Of a stretch of DNA of 64,000 bases, positions 29,623 through 42,193 are shown one piece after another. The position numbers were made by a program, and so were the translations under genes. Below the pieces are notes generated by a model that saw only the letters and a program-made list of their open reading frames with translations, searched no databases and was not told the DNA's origin. Position 1 is the first letter of the stretch. Every line of letters starts with the position of its first letter. The stretch comes from Rhynchopus sp. YZ270_cl-10 (lineage: Eukaryota; Euglenozoa; Diplonemea; Diplonemida; Diplonemidae): positions 186,001 to 250,000 of the forward strand of contig OZ037854.1 in the NCBI GenBank assembly GCA_964035575.1, in the 5' to 3' direction.

Positions 29623-32600
29623 AGCGCGTCGAAAACAACGCGATGAAACACGGCCAAAACAGCGCGTCGAAAACAACGCGATGCAACACGGCCAAAACAA
29701 CGCGTCTAAAACAACGCGATGGAACACGGCCAAAACAACGCGTCGAAAACAACGCGATGGAACACGGCCAAAACAACGCGTCGAAAACAACGCGATGCAA
29801 CACGGCCAAAACAGCGCGTCGAAAACAACGCGATGAAACACGGCCAAAACAGCGCGTCGAAAACAACGCGATGCAACACGGCCAAAACAACGCGTCTAAA
29901 ACAACGCGATGGAACACGGCCAAAACAACGCGTCGAAAACAACGCGATGCAACACGGCCAAAACAACGCGATGCAACACGGCCAAAACAACGCGTCGAAA
30001 ACAACGCGATGAAACACGGCCAAAACAGCGCGTCGAAAACAACGCGATGCAACACGGCCAAAACAACGCGTCTAAAACAACGCGATGGAACACGGCCAAA
30101 ACAACGCGTCGAAAACAACGCGATGGAACACGGCCAAAACAACGCGTCGAAAACAACGCGATGGAACACGGCCAAAACAACGCGTCGAAAACAACGCGAT
30201 GGAACACGGCCAAAACAACGCGTCTAAAACAACGCGATGGAACACGGCCAAAACAACGCGTCGAAAACAACGCGATGGAACACGGCCAAAACAACGCGTC
30301 GAAAACAACGCGATGCAACACGGCCAAAACAACGCGTCTAAAACAACGCGATGGAACACGGCCAAAACAACGCGTCGAAAACAACGCGATGGAACACGGC
30401 CAAAACAGCGCGTCGAAAACAACGCGATGCAACACGGCCAAAACAGCGCGTCTAAAACAACGCGATGAAACACGGCCAAAACAGCGCGTCGAAAACAACG
30501 CGATGGAACACGGCCAAAACAGCGCGTCGAAAACAACGCGATGCAACACGGCCAAAACAGCGCGTCTAAAACAACGCGTTGCAACACGGCCAAAACAACG
30601 CGTCTAAAACAACGCGATGGAACACGGCCAAAACAACGCGTCGAAAACAACGCGTTGCAACACGGCCAAAACAACGCGTCTAAAACAACGCGATGGAACA
30701 CGGCCAAAACAACGCGTCGAAAACAACGCGATGAAACACGGCCAAAACAGCGCGTCTAAAACAACGCGTTGCAACACGGCCAAAACAACGCGTCTAAAAC
30801 AACGCGATGGAACACGGCCAAAACAACGCGTCGAAAACAACGCGATGGAACACGGCCAAAACAGCGCGTCTAAAACAACGCGATGAAACACGGCCAAAAC
30901 AGCGCGCCGAAAACAACGCGATGCAACACGGCCAAAACAACGCGTCTAAAACAACGCGATGGAACACGGCCAAAACAACGCGTCGAAAACAACGCGATGA
31001 AACACGGCCAAAACAGCGCGTCGAAAACAACGCGATGCAACACGGCCAAAACAGCGCGTCTAAAACAACGCGATGAAACACGGCCAAAACAACGCGTCGA
31101 AAACAACGCGTTGCAACACGGCCAAAACAACGCGTCTAAAACAACGCGATGGAACACGGCCAAAACAGCGCGACAAAAACAACGCGATGGAACACGGCCA
31201 AAACAGCGCGACAAAAACAACGCGATGAAACACGGCCAAAACAGCGCGTCGAAAACAACGCGATGAAACACGGCCAAAACAGCGCGTCGAAAACAACGCG
31301 ATGGAACACGGCCAAAACAACGCGCCGAAAACAACGCGATGAAACACGGCCAAAACAACGCGTCGAAAACAACGCGATGCAACACGGCCAAAACAACGCG
31401 TCTAAAACAACGCGATGAAACACGGCCAAAACAACGCGCCGAAAACAACGCGATAAAACACGGCCAAAACAACGCGCCGAAAACAACGCGATGGAACACG
31501 GCCAAAACAGCGCGTCTAAAACAACGAGATGAAACACGGCCAAAACAACGCGCCGAAAACAACGCGTTGCAACACGGCCAAAACAAGGCGTCGAAAACAA
31601 CGCGATGAAACACGGCCAAAACAACGCGTCGAAAACAACGCGATGAAACACGGCCAAAACAACGCGCCGAAAACAACGCGATGAAACACGGCCAAAACAG
31701 CGCGTCGAAAACAACGCGATGAAACACGGCCAAAACAACGCATCGAAAACAACGCGATGAAACACGGCCAAAACAACGCGTCGAAAACAACGCGATGAAA
31801 CACGGCCAAAACAGCGCGTCGAAAACAACGCGATGCAACACGGCCAAAACAACGCGTCAAAAACAACGCGATGGAACACGGCCAAAACAGCGCGTCGAAA
31901 ACAACGCGATGCAACACGGCCAAAACAACGCGTCAAAAACAACGCGATGAAACACGGCCAAAACAACGCATCGAAAACAACGCGATGAAACACGGCCAAA
32001 ACAACGCGTCGAAAACAACGCGATGCAACACGGCCAAAACAACGCGTCAAAAACAACGCGATGGAACACGGCCAAAACAGCGCGTCGAAAACAACGCGAT
32101 GAAACACGGCCAAAACAACGCGTCGAAAACAACGCGATGAAACACGGCCAAAACAACGCGCCGAAAACAACGAGATGAAACACGGCCAAAACAGCGCGTC
32201 TAAAACAACGAGATGAAACACGGCCAAAACAACGCGCCGAAAACAACGCGATGCAACACGGCCAAAACAACGCGTCGAAAACAACGCGTTGCAACACGGC
32301 CAAAACAACGCGTCTAAAACAACGCGATGGAACACGGCCAAAACAGCGCGACAAAAACAACGCGATGGAACACGGCCAAAACAGCGCGTCGAAAACAACG
32401 CGATGAAACACGGCCAAAACAACGCGTCTAAAACAACGCGATGAAACACGGCCAAAACAACGCGCCGAAAACAACGCGATGAAACACGGCCAAAACAACG
32501 CGCCGAAAACAACGCGATGGAACACGGCCAAAACAGCGCGTCGAAAACAACGCGATGAAACACGGCCAAAACAGCGCGTCGAAAACAACGCGATGAAACA

Positions 32601-33459
32601 CGGCCAAAACAACGCGTCGAAAACAACGCGATGAAACACGGCCAAAACAACGCGCCGAAAACAACGCGATGAAACACGGCCAAAACAACGCGTCGAAAAC
32701 AACGCGATGCAACACGGCCAAAACAACGCGTCTAAAACAACGCGATGAAACACGGCCAAAACAACGCGTCGAAAACAACGCGATGAAACACGGCCAAAAC
32801 AACGCGTCGAAAACAACGCGATGCAACACGGCCAAAACAACGCGCCGAAAACAACGCGATGAAACACGGCCAAAACAACGCGTCGAAAACAACGCGATGC
32901 AACACGGCCAAAACAACGCGCCGAAAACAACGCGATGAAACACGGCCAAAACAACGCGCCGAAAACAACGCGATGCAACACGGCCAAAACAACGCGCCGA
33001 AAACAACGCGATGAAACACGGCCAAAACAACGCGTCGAAAACAACGCGATGCAACACGGCCAAAACAACGCGCCGAAAACAACGCGATGAAACACGGCCA
33101 AAACAACGCGTCGAAAACAACGCGATGCAACACGGCCAAAACAACGCGCCGAAAACAACGCGATGAAACACGGCCAAAACAACGCGCCGAAAACAACGCG
33201 ATGAAACACGGCCAAAACAACGCGCCGAAAACAACGCGATGGAACACGGCCAAAACAGCGCGTCTAAAACAACGAGATGAAACACGGCCAAAACAACGCG
33301 CCGAAAACAACGCGATGAAACACGGCCAAAACAACGCGCCGAAAACAACGCGATGGAACACGGCCAAAACAGCGCGACAAAAACAACGCGATGGAACACG
33401 GCCAAAACAGCGCGTCGAAAACAACGCGATGAAACACGGCCAAAACAACGCGTCGAAAT
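29623..33459 (-). repeat. 38-bp satellite array, inverted orientation (about 101 copies)
   Basis: Same unit as at 28121-29212 but on the opposite strand. Variants are not random: units with ATGC after GCG are usually followed by a TCTA-type unit and preceded by a TCGA-type one, hinting at a higher-order repeat of two or more units. Toward 33 kb the CGCCGA variant becomes common. Confidence 0.97.
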
Positions 33460-33460
33460 T

Positions 33461-33878
33461 TAGCTATTTCCCTCCCTCCCGCCAGAGCCCGAGGGCGCCC
33501 TTGAGGGAGGTCAGGGCAGCCCGAGGGCCGAAGGCCCGAGGGCGCCCTGACCTCCCGAAAGGGCAGCCCGAGGGCCAAGGGAGGGAGGGATGTAGCTTTG
33601 TGACCCGAAGAGGTCGTTTTCGACCCGAACTGCCTGCAAACAAGCGCTTTTGTGGTGTTTTGTGTACAAACACGTAGGTTTTTCGGCCCACATGGGTACC
33701 ATCGTTTGTGGCCTACGGACGCCCAAAAGCATGCGGATACGCTTTTCGAGTCGCAGAAACCAGGTTGTGGGCCGTTTTAAAAAGTTTTTGGCCGGTTTCA
33801 GTCACCAAAACGAACATTCTCTCGCGGGAATTTTTGGTGCTCTCAAGGGAATCCCTTGAGACCTCTGGAGGGTTACAA
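33461..33878 (+). repeat. GC-rich block K, left copy
   Basis: Starts TAGCTATTTCCCTCCCTCCC, has nested GCCCGAGGGC palindromes in its first 120 bp, and ends GGAGGGTTACAA. It repeats at 55150-55588 in the same orientation with a handful of differences. It abuts the right end of the inverted 38-bp array. Confidence 0.9.
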
Positions 33879-33906
33879 TTCTAGAAAACACTTGTGTTTT
33901 CTAGTT

Positions 33907-34578
33907 CCTTAACACTCAGTGTTAAGGTCTTTAAGGTTGCTGATCACCCCACCCTCCCCGCGCGGGGTGGGTTTCGGCCATTTTTTTCCAGGTCCCTAAA
34001 CCGTCAAAGAGGTCAAAAAAGTGGATTCTTGGGAAGATAGGAGGTTTTTTTTAGGGTTTGCAAATGAGAAAGACCTCCAAACCCTGACAGACCCTGAAAC
34101 CAGGGTGTCGCGAGTACCCCTTTTTTACACGTGTTTCTTAAGGGTTCTTATGGGTTCTACAGGCAAAACAGGCCTTTTGGCCAAAAACCCGGTTTTTCAG
34201 GCAGGTGACCGGGTTTGCGGCTTGGGAAACGTGCCAGCGAGCTGTGAGAACCATGCGTGGGGGTTTGTAACCACTCGTTGCGTTGGTTGCGTTGCCTTCG
34301 TTGCGTACACATCGCTACGTACACACCGGTTACGTTGTGTTGCATGCGTTGCGTTCGTTACGTACAGAGCGCAACGAACAGAACGGTTGCGTTGCGTTGG
34401 TTGTGTTCGGTTGGTTACGTTCGATGCGTTGCGTTGCGTCGGTTGCATTCGTTCACATCGTTCCGATCTGAACAGAACGATGTGAACGAAAGAAACGTAT
34501 CGCATCGGTTGTGTTGGTTGGTTTGTGTGCGTTGCAAACCTTTCATACATCAACCACACCAGCCAGTGAGTGTTAAGG
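33907..34578 (+). mobile_element. R-family repeat, complete copy
   Basis: Opens with the near-palindrome CCTTAACACTC-AGTGTTAAGG followed by TCTTTAAGGTTGCTG, and ends GAGTGTTAAGG, so CCTTAACACTC is a short terminal inverted repeat. The body contains GGTGGGTTTCGGCCA, the block CCCTGAAACCAGGGTGTCGC, and a tract of GTTGC/GTTCG motifs. No gene. At least eight copies occur in this window. Confidence 0.8.
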
Positions 34579-34600
34579 ATTGCCAAAAAAAACTAAATTT

Positions 34601-34889
34601 CCTTAACACTCGGTGTTAAGGTCTTTAAGGTTGCTGATCACCCCACCCACCCACCCCCTCTAAGGCACCCCCCCGGTCCCCCCCCCCCCGGGGTGGGTTT
34701 CGGCCATTTTTTTTCAGGTCTCTAAACGTCCAAAGAGGTCAAAAAAGTGGATTCTTGGGAAGATAGGAGGTTTTTTTTAGGGTTTGCAAATGAGAAAGAC
34801 CTCCAAACCCTGACAGACCCTGAAACCAGGGTGTCGCGAGTACCCCTTTTTTACACGTGTTTCTTAAGGGTTCTACAGGGTTCTACAGG
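34601..34889 (+). repeat. R-family repeat, 5' part
   Basis: Begins with CCTTAACACTCGGTGTTAAG and stops where an F-family repeat starts. R-type sequence appears again after the F copies at 38165, overlapping this segment by about 80 bp, so the F cluster sits between two overlapping R pieces. Confidence 0.7.
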
Positions 34890-35064
34890 CATGGCTCTAA
34901 GTCGGTAGAATCGACCAGATGGGCGGTTTTACCGTACGGGGGGGTCGACCTGCCGAAAAACTTGGCCAAAATCACATTTTTAAAAAATCAATTTTGGTTT
35001 TTTTTTTTCCTAGGGAAATTTTCCGTGTACTTAGCGAAATTTTCAAAAAATAGGTGGTTATTAC
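34890..35064 (+). mobile_element. F-family element, 5' fragment
   Basis: Starts CATGGCTCTAAGTCGGTAGA like F1 and F2 and ends TAGGTGGTTATTAC. It is followed directly by a complete F copy. Confidence 0.75.
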
Positions 35065-36472
35065 CATGGCTCTAAGTCGGTAGAATCGACCAGATGGGCG
35101 GTTTTACCGTACGGGGGGGTCGACCTGCCGAAAAACTTGGCCAAAATCACATTTTTAAAAAATCAATTTTGGTTTTTTTTTTTCCTAGGGAGATTTTCCG
35201 TGGCTGGGCGCCAAAGGGCTGCGGGCGGCTCCGCTTCGCTACGCTTTCGCCCTGCGCCCTTTGGCGCCCAGCCACGAAAAATTTTCCCACGGAAAAAGCA
35301 ACGCGCTACGTACTTAAATCAGCAGTTTAACTTGGTAACGCCAACAAGGGGAAGGGCACCGCTGTCTGGTCCACTTGGTCTCTTCAACATGATGAGACTA
35401 TGTACCAAAACCCGCACCTTGTGTGACTCTAGCTCACCCCTTTGGAGGTAGCAGTTCGCTACTTAACTGACGGCTTCCTAGATGGATCTTCGCAGTGACT
35501 AGCATGCACCTGTCATTAGTTTCGCCATGACCCCCCATCAAGAGTAGTGTCCTCTGCCTATTACCTGATGTCTTAGGGTACGCAAACTTAAGCGCTTTTC
35601 AGTGCACAGGCAATGTACTGTCCCGCAAACCCGGCACAGGGTATGACCAAATGGACCGTATTTTGGCTAAAATTTTGACTTGAACATTTTGTTCACAATT
35701 TGCCCAATCTGAGGTTTTCATGGGATTCTTTGCTCCATTTTATGACGTACCACACCCGATTTTGGGAAACCACTGTATTGATGTAGGCTTGTACCCAGGT
35801 GTATTTTTTCTAGCTACCTCAGTACACAAGGTATGACCAAAATAGCCGTATTTTGGTTGAAAATTTGAGTTGAAAATTTTATTCATAATTTGCCCAATCT
35901 GAGGTTTTCATTGGATTCTTTGGGCCATTTTATGAGGTACCACGGCAAATTTTGGGCGAAAAAAAAAATTTTTTTTTCGTCAAAAATCGCCTTGTATAAC
36001 CACTGTATTGGTGTAGGCTTGTACACAAAAGTGTGTTTTATGTAACCACAGATGGTCAAAACACCCGATTTTTGCGTTTTTTTGCAGTTTTTGGTGCCCA
36101 AAAACCCAGGTAAGGGGTCGAAATTTTCCCGAAAAAAAAAATTTTTTTTTTGAGATTTTTCGATTTTTTGCTAAGGTGCTGGCCCATACAAACTGTACAG
36201 GGTGGGTATTTTATACACAAAATAGCCGTGGAATAAATTCTAGATGCTCAAAACATCAAAATTCTGGCTTTATTTGCATTTTTGGTGCAGACATGTGCAA
36301 AAAAAAAATTTTTTTTTCTGTGGGAAAAATTTTGTGATGTCGAAAAAAAAAAATTTTTTTTTGACGGTAGACGGTAGGTGGTCGACCGACGGTAGGTCGA
36401 CTTGTCGACTGTTTTGACGGTAGGGTCGACAAAGTCGACTCCAGAGTCGACAGCTACCGACTTAGAGCCATG
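35065..36472 (+). mobile_element. F-family TIR element F1
   Basis: 1408 bp with terminal inverted repeats CATGGCTCTAAGTCGGTAG. Inside are a long GC-rich hairpin at about 35202-35275 (arms GTGGCTGGGCGCCAAAGGGC / its complement), a unique stretch 35300-35640 with no recognised gene, two copies of a TATGACCAAA...GCCCAATCTGAGG unit, and a 3' cluster of GGTAGGTCGACTTGTCGAC motifs. No transposase. A 41-bp stretch (CGTGTACTTAGCGAAATTTT...) occurs on both sides. Confidence 0.8.
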
Positions 36473-36513
36473 CGTGTACTTAGCGAAATTTTCAAAAAAT
36501 AGGTGGTTCTTAC

Positions 36514-38164
36514 CATGGCTCTAAGTCGGTAGAATCGACCAGATGGGCGGTTTTACCGTACGGGGGGGTCGACCTGCCGAAAAACTTGGCCAAAATCACA
36601 TTTTTAAAAAATCAATTTTGGTTTTTTTTTTTCCTAGGGAAATTTTCCGTGGCTGGTCGCCGAAGGGCTACGGGCGGCTCCGCTTCGCTACGCTTTCGCC
36701 CTGCGCCCTTTGGCGCCCAGCCACGGAAAATTTTCCCACGGAAAAACGAACCAGAATTGCTTATTCTGATAATGATATAGTTTGGGATGGAAGAAGCAAA
36801 GTTAGTGCTCGACTTGACTGAGTGTGTAACTGTTTGGTGTGGTGGTAGTGTTGCAGAGGGGGTTTGCAAGTAAGTACTGAAAAGTGTGTTGAAATCCTTT
36901 CCTTTTGTAGTCTTTGTAGGTTTGCTTGAAATAGTGAAAGTGCGAGTTCGTATGAATAACAACAAGAAAGACAAAAAAAAAAACTAGTTGAAAGTTCATC
37001 ATGCCCCATATGTTACACCGGGGACGGCAGGAAGTATCATGTAAAATAAATTTAAAAAAAGAAATTGCTTGTTGAAATGGAAAAAATATAAAAGAACATC
37101 TTTGTAGGTTTGCTTGAAATAGTGAAAGTGCGAGTTGGTATGAATAACAACAAGAAAGACAAAAAAAACTAGTTGAAAGTACATGATGCCCCATATGTTA
37201 CGTCCGCTGACGGCAGGAAGCATTTTATTTTTTCTTTTTTATAATGCCCCATATGTTACGCCAGGGACGGCAGGAAGTATCATGTACAAAAAAAAAAAAA
37301 AAAACTAATCCTCCATCTTCTCTAGGGGCACAGTGATGGGAGGTTCCACTTGACTTGTCGTGTTAGTGGAAGGAGTGTCGGGTTGAGTAAAGAGAGACCT
37401 TTCAACACGGGCCTCAGTTCTCTTGCCTCTCTGCGAGATTAATTTGGTGAATTCATGAGAAAAAATTTCCTTGTGAGTGAGAGACACCATCATGGCAGCT
37501 GACACCCTTTCTGAAGAAAGTGAACACCTTTTTTTGTTTAACAAAGCAGAAAGCAAATCTTGAAAATTTTTTTCAAGATTTGCCCAATCTGAGGTTTTCA
37601 TTGGATTTTTTGGGCCATTTTATGACGTACCACGCCCAATTTTGGGCAAAAAAAAAATTTTTTTTTTGGTCAAAAATCGCCTTGTATAACCACTGTATTG
37701 GTGTAGGCTTGTACACAGAAGCGTGTTTTGTGTAACCACAGATGGTCAAAACACCCGATTTTTGCGTTTTTTTGCATTTTTTGGTGCCCAAAAACCCAGG
37801 TCAGGGGTCAAAATTTTCTCGAAAAAAAAAAATTTTTTTTTGAGATTTTTCGATTTTTTTTGACAAGGCGCTGGCCCATACAAACTGTACAGGGTGGGTA
37901 TTTTATACACAAAATAGCCGTGGAATAAATTCTAGATGCTCAAAACATCAAAATTCTGGCTTTATTTGCATTTTTGGTGCAGACATGTGCAAAAAAAAAA
38001 TTTTTTTTTCTGTGGGAAAAATTTTGTGATGTCGAAAAAAAAAATTTTTTTTTTGACGGTAGACGGTAGGTGGTCGACCGACGGTAGGTCGACTTGTCGA
38101 CTGTTTTGACGGTAGGGTCGACAAAGTCGACTCCAGAGTCGACAGCTACCGACTTAGAGCCATG
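36514..38164 (+). mobile_element. F-family TIR element F2
   Basis: 1651 bp with the same terminal repeats as F1 and a nearly identical 3' 590 bp. Its middle differs: three copies of a GCCCCATATGTTAC...GACGGCAGGAAG unit (36999, 37181, 37243), two copies of a TTTGTAGGTTTGCTTGAAAT segment, and a short minus-strand open frame. Same GC-rich hairpin at 36648-36724. Confidence 0.8.
37305..37601 (-). CDS. Possible short gene or gene fragment inside F2
   Basis: 98 residues ending VEPPITVPLEKMED. Composition from residue 20 on looks protein-like (ERVSAAMMVSLTHKEIFSHE, KLISQRGKRTEARVERSL). The first 18 residues come from the repeat sequence shared with F1 and E1, so the start is doubtful. It could be the remnant of a captured host exon or of a transposase. 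Unrecognised. Confidence 0.3.
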   Translation of the reverse strand: MKTSDWANLEKNFQDLLSALLNKKRCSLSSERVSAAMMVSLTHKEIFSHEFTKLISQRGKRTEARVERSLFTQPDTPSTNTTSQVEPPITVPLEKMED

Positions 38165-38480
38165 CCTGACAGACCCTGAAACCAGGGTGTCGCGAGTACC
38201 CCTTTTTTACACGTGTTTCTTAAGGGTTCTGCAGGGTTCTACAGGCAAAACAGGCGTTTTGGCCGAAAACCCGGTTTTTCAGGCGGGTAACCGGGTTTGC
38301 GGCTTGGGAAACGTGCCAGAGCGGTGTGAGAGCCATGCGTGGGGGTTTGTAACCACTCGTTGCGTTGCGTTGCATACAGATCGTAACGTACACATCGGCT
38401 GCGTTGCGTTCGTTACATACAGATCGTAACGTATGCACCGGTTGCGTTGCGTTGGATGCGTTGCGTTCGTTGCATACAGA

Positions 38481-39230
38481 TTTTTTTTTTTTTTTTTTTC
38501 TCTTTGGCCTTTAGTGGTCTTTTTATTGCGATAGGTTAGTACACAATGAACAAAAAGCAAGGTGGGCGCACCACTCAAACAAAATGAACAGAACACAAAA
38601 GGTGGGCACGGCCCAGGGTATCTCATTACACCTCCCCTGACGTTGGTCTCCTGCTTGCTTGAGAGCAGTGCTACCAACGCGACAAGAGATTCTAGTCGCG
38701 CGACAAAGTGCCACTTGTCGCGCTGTCGCGCCCAAAAAAAATTTTTTTTTTCGACATCACAAAAATTTTCACCAAAAAAAAAAAAAAATTTTTTTTTTGG
38801 GTGTGGGCGATTTTGGAAAAAAAAATCCAAAAAAAAAAATCCAAAAAAAACCATCGCAGACGGTACAGTAGCGACGTAAGCAAAAGCCATCATTTTTTGA
38901 CCAAAATTTTGCTAAGTACCCGGAAAAAACGCGATTTTTCCTAACAAAAAAAAAAAAAAAAGTGTCTCAAAATGGAAAAAAAAATTTTTCGATTTTTGCG
39001 ACAACTCATTTTGTCGCGCTGTCGCGGGTGGTTTGTCGCGTGTCGCGCGCGACTTGTCGCGTTGGTAGCACTGTTGAGAGGCCGGGGAATCACTTTGGAG
39101 TCAAACAACTCGTACGCGAGGATACCTCCCCTAAAACTGGAAAATACAAATGGAGTGGTGCGCGCAGTAATGTAAGCGGTGTCGTGGCGTGCTTAGCCAA
39201 AGGTATACGCTTAAAAGTCACTCAAAAAAA
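38481..39230 (-). mobile_element. Poly(A)-ended retrocopy, interrupted by E2
   Basis: On the minus strand a sequence ends with AATAAA (38527-38522), 22 bases later followed by 19 A. That is the layout of a reverse-transcribed polyadenylated transcript. The body (38500-38665 and 39074-39225) has no recognisable protein. It is joined across E2 by a 7-bp duplication. The other end is T-rich and undefined. A mirror copy lies in the right arm (AATAAA at 41655, poly-A 41683-41701). Confidence 0.6.
38666..39073. mobile_element. E2, hAT-like MITE
   Basis: 408 bp with terminal inverted repeats CAGTGCTACCAACGCGACA and a 7-bp duplication TTGAGAG on each side (38659-38665, 39074-39080). Subterminal GTCGCG motifs are numerous. 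No coding capacity. A CA-N-N-G terminus and a 7-8 bp duplication suit the hAT superfamily. Mirror copy at 41109-41516. Confidence 0.85.
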
Positions 39231-39501
39231 AAAAAAAAAAATATAAATAAATAAAAGGGAATATGCATTGTGTAAGTTCCTTAACACTCGGTGTTAAGGT
39301 CTTTAAGGTTGCTGATCACCTCCCACCCACCCACCCACCCACCCCCCCTCTCAGGCACCCTCCCCCCCCCCCCCCCCCCCCCAAGGTGGGGTTCGGGCAT
39401 TTTTTTTCAGGTCTCTAAACCTCGAAAGAGGTCAAAAAAGTGGATTCTTGGGAAGATAGGAGGTTTTTAGGAGATTTAGTTTTTTTTGGCAATCCTTAAC
39501 A

Positions 39502-39996
39502 CTCACTGGCTGGTGTGGTTGATGTATGAAAGATTTGCAACGCACACAAACCAACCAACACAACCGATGCGATACGTTTCTTTCGTTCACATCGTTCTGT
39601 TCAGATCGGAACGATGTGAACGAATGCAACCGACGCAACGCAACGCATCGAACGTAACCAACCGAACACAACCAACGCAACGCAACCGTTCTGTTCGTTG
39701 CGCTCTGTACGTAACGAATGCAACGCATGCAACACAACGTAACCGGTGTGTACGTAGCGATGTGTACGCAACGAAGGCAACGCAACCAACGCAACGAGTG
39801 GTTACAAACCCCCACGCATGGTTCTCACAGCGCGCTGGCACGTTTCCCAAGCCGGAAACCCGGTTACCTGCCTGAAAAACCGGGTTTTTGGCCAAAAGGC
39901 CTGTTTTGCCTGTAGAACCCTTAAGAACCCTTAAGAAACACGTGTAAAAAAGGGGTACTCGCGACACCCTGGTTTCAGGGTCTGTCAGGGTTTGGA
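39502..39996 (-). repeat. R-family repeat, truncated, reverse orientation
   Basis: Begins on the plus strand with CCTTAACACTCACTGGCTGG, the 3' end of an R copy read in reverse. It runs to the GGTTTGGAGGTCTTT block, where palindrome identity stops. Confidence 0.75.
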
Positions 39997-40018
39997 GGTC
40001 TTTGCTTCAGAGAAAGTT

Positions 40019-40690
40019 CCTTAACACTCAGTGTTAAGGTCTTTAAGGTTGCTGATCACCCCACCCTCCCCGCGCGGGGTGGGTTTCGGCCATTTTTTTT
40101 CAGGTCCCTAAACCGTCAAAGAGGTCAAAAAAGTGGATTCTTGGGAAGATAGGAGGTTTTTTTTAGGGTTTGCAAATGAGAAAGACCTCCAAACCCTGAC
40201 AGACCCTGAAACCAGGGTGTCGCGAGTACCCCTTTTTTACACGTGTTTCTTAAGGGTTCTTAAGGGTTCTACAGGCAAAACAGGCCTTTTGGCCAAAAAC
40301 CCGGTTTTTCAGGCAGGTAACCGGGTTTCCGGCTTGGGAAACGTGCCAGCGCGCTGTGAGAACCATGCGTGGGGGTTTGTAACCACTCGTTGCGTTGGTT
40401 GCGTTGCCTTCGTTGCGTACACATCGCTACGTACACACCGGTTACGTTGTGTTGCATGCGTTGCATTCGTTACGTACAGAGCGCAACGAACAGAACGGTT
40501 GCGTTGCGTTGGTTGTGTTCGGTTGGTTACGTTCGATGCGTTGCGTTGCGTCGGTTGCATTCGTTCACATCGTTCCGATCTGAACAGAACGATGTGAACG
40601 AAAGAAACGTATCGCATCGGTTGTGTTGGTTGGTTTGTGTGCGTTGCAAATCTTTCATACATCAACCACACCAGCCAGTGAGTGTTAAGG
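40019..40690 (+). mobile_element. R-family repeat, complete copy
   Basis: Same limits as 33907-34578: palindrome plus TCTTTAAGGTTGCTGATCAC at the start and GAGTGTTAAGG at the end. Its first part forms the loop of the inner palindrome and the rest is the right arm. Confidence 0.8.
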
Positions 40691-42017
40691 ATTGCCAAAA
40701 AAAACTAAATCTCCTAAAAACCTCCTATCTTCCCAAGAATCCACTTTTTTGACCTCTTTCGAGGTTTAGAGACCTGAAAAAAAATGCCCGAACCCCACCT
40801 TGGGGGGGGGGGGGGGGGGGAGGGTGCCTGAGAGGGGGGGTGGGTGGGTGGGTGGGTGGGAGGTGATCAGCAACCTTAAAGACCTTAACACCGAGTGTTA
40901 AGGAACTTACACAATGCATATTCCCTTTTATTTATTTATATTTTTTTTTTTTTTTTTTGAGTGACTTTTAAGCGTATACCTTTGGCTAAGCACGCCACGA
41001 CACCGCTTACATTACTGCGCGCACCACTCCATTTGTATTTTCCAGTTTTAGGGGAGGTATCCTCGCGTACGAGTTGTTTGACTCCAAAGTGATTCCCCGG
41101 CCTCTCAACAGTGCTACCAACGCGACAAGTCGCGCGCGACACGCGACAAACCACCCGCGACAGCGCGACAAAATGAGTTGTCGCAAAAATCGAAAAATTT
41201 TTTTTTCCATTTTGAGACACTTTTTTTTTTTTTTTTGTTAGGAAAAATCGCGTTTTTTCCGGGTACTTAGCAAAATTTTGGTCAAAAAATGATGGCTTTT
41301 GCTTACGTCGCTACTGTACCGTCTGCGATGGTTTTTTTTGGATTTTTTTTTTTGGATTTTTTTTTCCAAAATCGCCCACACCCAAAAAAAAAATTTTTTT
41401 TTTTTTTTGGTGAAAATTTTTGTGATGTCGAAAAAAAAAATTTTTTTTGGGCGCGACAGCGCGACAAGTGGCACTTTGTCGCGCGACTAGAATCTCTTGT
41501 CGCGTTGGTAGCACTGCTCTCAAGCAAGCAGGAGACCAACGTCAGGGGAGGTGTAATGAGATACCCTGGGCCGTGCCCACCTTTTGTGTTCTGTTCATTT
41601 TGTTTGAGTGGTGCGCCCACCTTGCTTTTTGTTCATTGTGTACTAACCTATCGCAATAAAAAGACCACTAAAGGCCAAAGAGAAAAAAAAAAAAAAAAAA
41701 ATCTGTATGCAACGAACGCAACGCATCCAACGCAACGCAACCGGTGCATACGTTACGATCTGTATGTAACGAACGCAACGCAGCCGATGTGTACGTTACG
41801 ATCTGTATGCAACGCAACGCAACGAGTGGTTACAAACCCCCACGCATGGCTCTCACACCGCTCTGGCACGTTTCCCAAGCCGCAAACCCGGTTACCCGCC
41901 TGAAAAACCGGGTTTTCGGCCAAAACGCCTGTTTTGCCTGTAGAACCCTGCAGAACCCTTAAGAAACACGTGTAAAAAAGGGGTACTCGCGACACCCTGG
42001 TTTCAGGGTCTGTCAGG
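40187..42017. repeat. Inner palindrome, right arm
   Basis: Mirror of 38165-39996, including E2 (41109-41516) and the retrocopy tail. A poly-G run at 40802-40820 mirrors the poly-C run at about 39363-39382. Confidence 0.93.
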
Positions 42018-42193
42018 GTTTGGAGGTCTTTGCTTCAGAGAAAGTCTCCTAAAAACCTCCTATCTTCCCGAGAATCCACTTTTTTGACCTCTTTGGACGT
42101 TTAGGGACCTCAAAAAAAATGGCCGAAACCCACCCCTGGGGGGGGGTGCCTTAAGTTTTTCTTCAGTTTTCTCGCACGGCTCACAGTTAAAGA

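Larger units (their letters stand above)
38165..39996. repeat. Inner palindrome, left arm
   Basis: Matches 40187-42017 on the opposite strand with coordinate sums of 80182 (80184 nearer the centre). The arms differ by about 2 bp in a poly-C run and otherwise look identical. The loop is about 190 bp. The arm contains R pieces, a poly(A)-ended retrocopy and the E2 element. Confidence 0.93.

Noticed and set aside
28121-33459. Long open frames (up to 515 codons) on both strands in the 38-bp arrays
   Set aside because: They arise because three 38-bp units (114 bp) contain no stop; the proteins are pure 38-residue repeats on either strand.
28121-33459. CRISPR array
   Set aside because: Units are directly contiguous with no unique spacers, and the context is eukaryotic.
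34257-34619. Valine/cysteine-rich frames in the R copies as genes
   Set aside because: They come from GTTGC/GTTCG-rich repeat tracts, are open in several frames at once and recur only in R copies.
35300-35640. rRNA or other known RNA in the unique stretch of F1
   Set aside because: No conserved rRNA or snRNA segment could be recognised; left as unknown interior sequence.
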